Assembly: GCA_937901185.1 (NCBI GenBank)
Contig: CALCHR010000227.1
Location: forward strand, 1 to 6,429
DNA: 6,429 nucleotides
Source: an uncultured Bacteroidales bacterium
GTDB taxonomy: Bacteria > Bacteroidota > Bacteroidia > Bacteroidales > Bacteroidaceae
Reading direction: 5' to 3'
Below are positions 4,588 through 6,429 of the stretch, piece by piece (the stretch's first letter is position 1; each line of letters opens with the position of its first letter). The notes under the pieces were generated by a model. That model saw nothing but the letters and a program-made list of their open reading frames with translations, did no database searches and had not been told where the DNA came from. The position numbers were made by a program, and so were the translations under genes.

Positions 4588-5508
4588 TCAACCTTCGTTC
4601 AGATAGCGGTCACTTTCAGCGAGGGATGTTCCACCAGCAAGCCAAGTCGGCAACGCTTCAGCGTACTCATAATAAGTATGCACAGCGCCCAATGGATCGT
4701 CATAACCCTGGAAGGAAAGACGCTCGGTGCTGCGTTGCCACTCTCCGTTAACTTTACGGCTAAGGATGCAGGCAATGAAAGCGCCGGGGATTGATACGCC
4801 AACAACGTCCTGAGCAGTCAGGAAAGCCGTCGGAGGATTTGCGACGAGCAGCTTGTTAACAAGTCGCTGGTTGCTGCCATCGTCGAACATGTCAGCCGTG
4901 AAAGCCGTGGCCGTCTCGTCAATGCCTTCTTTGAGGATAATACGGGCATAATGGAAAGAAGGAGCCAAACCCGAAGTCGGAACAACCAGGAAAGTCAACT
5001 GGTCGCCACCATGAATGCCGTATTGTGCAAACGTTGACGGATTCATATAAGGCGTTTGGCTTGCGTTGAGCTTGAAGATAGGCACTGCAGAGTCGCCTGA
5101 CCCCTGCGTAGACGCAACGATACCGTTGAGCAGTTCGCCGCGTGAAACGAGGAAGCTGGCGGGCACAATACCAACAACGTCCTTTGGGGAGAAATTGAAC
5201 CCGGTGTCAGCATCAGGATCGTTTGTGATAGCGATAGCAGCTGCACGCACATCACGCATAGCTTTTTTGATGAAATAGTTCATAGACTTTCCGCCATAGG
5301 GGATACCATAGAACGAGTGATCCACGATCGCTTTCATTGCGCCATACGACCGGCTCGCCGTGGCAGCTATCATACGCGCGATGGCCTGGCCTTTGGTGTT
5401 GGGGTTTGCAATGGTGCGAACGCGGGCGCGCTGCACGTTGTTGCGCTGCAAGACTACGTTGCCGAGTTTGCCACTGCCATTTGAGATAATACCAAGATAC
5501 TTTGACAT
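4588..5508 (-). CDS. DUF6266-like protein, first paralog (candidate structural protein)
   Basis: A 306-residue protein starting MSKYLGIISNGSGKLGNVV. The frame stays open upstream to 6111, but the extra 201 codons cover the promoter at 5635-5666 and GC-rich repeats and lack the paralog's homology. The start at 5508 is therefore chosen: it aligns residue for residue with MAKDLGLISNG of the paralog. Shared blocks are VVLQRNNVQR, NP-T-GQ, IVDHSF, IPYGGKS, VPASFLVSRGEL, GDQLTFLVV and GEWQRSTERLSF, plus the identical tail SLAESDRYLNEG. It is shorter and less acidic in the middle. No catalytic motif, signal peptide or membrane segment is visible. It is the first gene of the late operon, so probably the most strongly expressed. 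Function is unknown; a particle protein is my inference. Confidence 0.75.
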   Translation of the reverse strand: MSKYLGIISNGSGKLGNVVLQRNNVQRARVRTIANPNTKGQAIARMIAATASRSYGAMKAIVDHSFYGIPYGGKSMNYFIKKAMRDVRAAAIAITNDPDADTGFNFSPKDVVGIVPASFLVSRGELLNGIVASTQGSGDSAVPIFKLNASQTPYMNPSTFAQYGIHGGDQLTFLVVPTSGLAPSFHYARIILKEGIDETATAFTADMFDDGSNQRLVNKLLVANPPTAFLTAQDVVGVSIPGAFIACILSRKVNGEWQRSTERLSFQGYDDPLGAVHTYYEYAEALPTWLAGGTSLAESDRYLNEG

Positions 5509-5628
5509 AATGAATACAATTTTAGTTAGACATATAGACGTGAGGGGTAGGGGGCGTGAGCGCTCTGGGAGCCCCCTGGGGCCTCCCTGGGTGTCCTGAT
5601 AGGGGTTTCCCTCCGGGACATACTCCAG
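5509..5628 (-). promoter_or_regulatory. 5' leader of the late operon with stem-loop
   Basis: About 120 bases separate the expected transcript start from the ATG at 5508. The leader contains a symmetric stem-loop at 5567-5587 (GGGAG-G-CCC, loop CAG, GGG-G-CTCCC). An AT-rich stretch free of Shine-Dalgarno sequence lies just before the start. A 31-codon frame opens at plus-strand cat 5609-5611 (MSRRETPIRTPR) and ends before the gene; it may be a leader peptide or chance. Confidence 0.4.
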
Positions 5629-5634
5629 CGTCTG

Positions 5635-5666
5635 CAAAGGTACAAATTTGCGCCGGCCGGCGCAAG
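5635..5666 (-). promoter_or_regulatory. Bacteroidota-type promoter of the late operon
   Basis: Minus-strand TACCTTTG (5642-5635) is the same -7 box as in the other two promoters. A -33 candidate CTTG (5666-5663) lies 20 bases upstream, one base off TTTG. There are no TGTAnnTACA palindromes here, so this promoter is probably controlled differently from the two early ones, perhaps through the GC-rich repeats directly upstream. Confidence 0.6.
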
Positions 5667-5721
5667 GCCGCCGCAAGGCGGGCGAAGCGCCGGTCCGGCG
5701 CGTTTTTAACACATTTTCCGT

Positions 5722-6047
5722 TGGCCGCGGTGCGGCCAGCCCGGGCGCGGATGCCGCCCCCGTTCCGCGATGTTCGGGTTTTGTTCCGAGTGGCCGCCGT
5801 GCGGCCAGCCCGGGCGCGGATGCCGCCCCCGTTCCGCGTTCCAGCGCAGTTTTGGCCGCCAGCGCAGTTTTGGCCGCCAGCGCTGCGCGGTCGGCTCGCG
5901 TTGTCGCATATAGGGAGCTGCCCGGCCAACCGGGTGGGCTTGCGCCGCTGTCAAGTTCAACCCCGGGGAGCCGTGGCCGCCTTGCGGCCAGCCTTGGCGC
6001 GGATGCCGCCCCCGTTCCGCGTTCCTGCCGCCGTGCGGCCAGCCTTG
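5722..6047. repeat. GC-rich 48-bp dispersed repeats with internal dyads
   Basis: Three near-identical 48-bp copies lie at 5722-5769, 5791-5838 and 5974-6021, with a truncated fourth at 6026-6047. Each begins with a dyad TGGCCGC-nnT-GCGGCCA, followed by GCGGATGCCGCCCCCGTTCC. Copies 1 and 2 differ at about one position; copy 3 differs at a few. The loop of the dyad varies (GG, CC and CT start it) while the arms are kept, as in folded or protein-bound repeats. Reading frames through the array merely translate the repeat and are not credible genes. Confidence 0.8.
5841..5883. repeat. 18-bp tandem repeat inside the GC-rich array
   Basis: CCAGCGCAGTTTTGGCCG occurs at 5841-5858 and 5859-5876, with the first seven bases repeated at 5877-5883. 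It is an exact tandem repeat between the second and third 48-bp copies, typical of slippage or a tandem binding site. Confidence 0.85.
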
Positions 6048-6174
6048 CCGCCGCCAGCCGTTTGCAAACTTTACCTTTCAAAAAAGGGAGGCAGCCCTGC
6101 AAAGCCGACAACGTGAAAAAACCTTAACAAGGGAAGCTGCGGTAATTTCAAAAGTCGCCAAAAGTGCATGGGTA

Positions 6175-6290
6175 CGAATCGAATATTTATAACTTCTATA
6201 AGAAAGGTGGCGGTGGCTACCTTTAGACGCATTCAGGGGAATTTTCGGCTACATTCAGACGCATACCCTTCGCGGAAGGCTACCGCCGCC
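6175..6290. other. Candidate replication origin: AT-rich stretch plus iteron-like repeats
   Basis: An AT-rich stretch (about 6172-6202, including gaatatttataac) is followed by two 18-bp direct repeats GGCTACnTTyAGACGCAT at 6215-6232 and 6247-6264, 32 bp apart with two mismatches. A third partial copy GGCTAC lies at 6278-6283. A 12-bp inverted repeat (6206-6217 with 6279-6290, two G-T pairs) encloses them, and a small hairpin CCTTC-GCG-GAAGG sits at 6267-6279. AT-rich DNA next to iterons is the usual layout for a Rep_3 origin. No clear DnaA box was seen. Two full repeats are few for an iteron array, so the call is tentative. Confidence 0.45.
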
Positions 6291-6429
6291 CCTTGCGGGT
6301 GCTTTGTTAAGCTTTCTTAAAGCCCTTGACATCGCCCTTGACAGGTGCTATATTAGCCGTAAATTGCCCCACTCTGCGCCCATCTCTTAACCCTCGGCGG
6401 GTGGGCGCTCCGCTGGGCTGGGCTGCTGG
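6291..6429. other. Non-coding stretch with a sigma70-like promoter and a 12-bp-period repeat
   Basis: No credible gene. GCCCTTGACA occurs twice, at 6322-6331 and 6334-6343. The first copy supplies TTGACA (6326-6331), 17 bases before TATATT (6349-6354), a textbook sigma70 spacing on the plus strand. Bacteroidota do not normally use that consensus, so it may be chance. If the molecule is circular, a transcript from here would run antisense into the end of rep. A small hairpin GCTTT-CTT-AAAGC lies at 6311-6323. Confidence 0.3.

Noticed and set aside
5509..6111. A 201-codon in-frame N-terminal extension of the first DUF6266-like protein
   Set aside because: It translates the GC-rich repeats (recurring GTGAASAP motif), contains the promoter at 5635-5666, and the paralog aligns only from MSKYLG onward.
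5556..6127. Long plus- and minus-strand frames through the GC-rich array
   Set aside because: Low-complexity Arg/Ala/Pro translations of the repeat in several frames at once; GC richness alone removes stops.
1..6429. tRNA, rRNA or insertion sequence
   Set aside because: No cloverleaf, rRNA signature, transposase or terminal inverted repeats with target duplication were found by reading.

Overview
The window reads as a compact Bacteroidota (probably Bacteroidales) extrachromosomal element, either a small phage or a phage-like plasmid. Three promoters carry the Bacteroidota-type -33/-7 signature (TTTG, 19-20 bp, TAccTTTG; one has CTTG at -33). Recognisable start sites lack strong Shine-Dalgarno sequences, and the protein families (Rep_3 initiator, T7-lysozyme-like amidase, DUF4406, DUF6266-like proteins) suit that phylum. 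All ten supported genes lie on the minus strand, so transcription runs from high to low coordinates. The genus cannot be told; the moderately GC-rich genes and very GC-rich repeats only hint at a GC-rich gut lineage.

In transcription order: (1) About 5643-6429 has no credible gene. It holds a GC-rich repeat array (5722-6047) and an origin-like segment with an AT-rich stretch and 18-bp iteron-like repeats (6175-6290). (2) The promoter at 5635-5666 starts a putative late operon: two paralogous DUF6266-like proteins (4588-5508 and 3404-4495) separated by a strong hairpin, then a two-helix holin-like protein (3164-3370) and a zinc amidase endolysin (2703-3134). It is closed by a rho-independent terminator at 2634-2660. 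(3) A second promoter (2576-2607), with paired TGTATATACA palindromes, drives a 57-residue unknown and a DUF4406 protein. (4) A third promoter (1940-1970), with paired TGTAGCTACA palindromes, drives a structured leader, two small unknowns, a ribbon-helix-helix regulator and the Rep_3 initiator, the last two overlapping by ATGA.

The gene set suggests a replication/regulation half and a structure-plus-lysis half. No terminase, portal, relaxase, integrase or recognised capsid is visible. The two paralogs, which end in the same 12 residues, are the best candidates for unrecognised virion proteins; this is inference. A 9-bp inverted repeat matches across the two window ends, which fits a closed circle of about 6.4 kb but does not prove it. 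The most unusual local features are the two operator pairs with equal 34-bp spacing but different central bases, and a triple 23-bp repeat that duplicates the amidase start region and creates decoy start codons.
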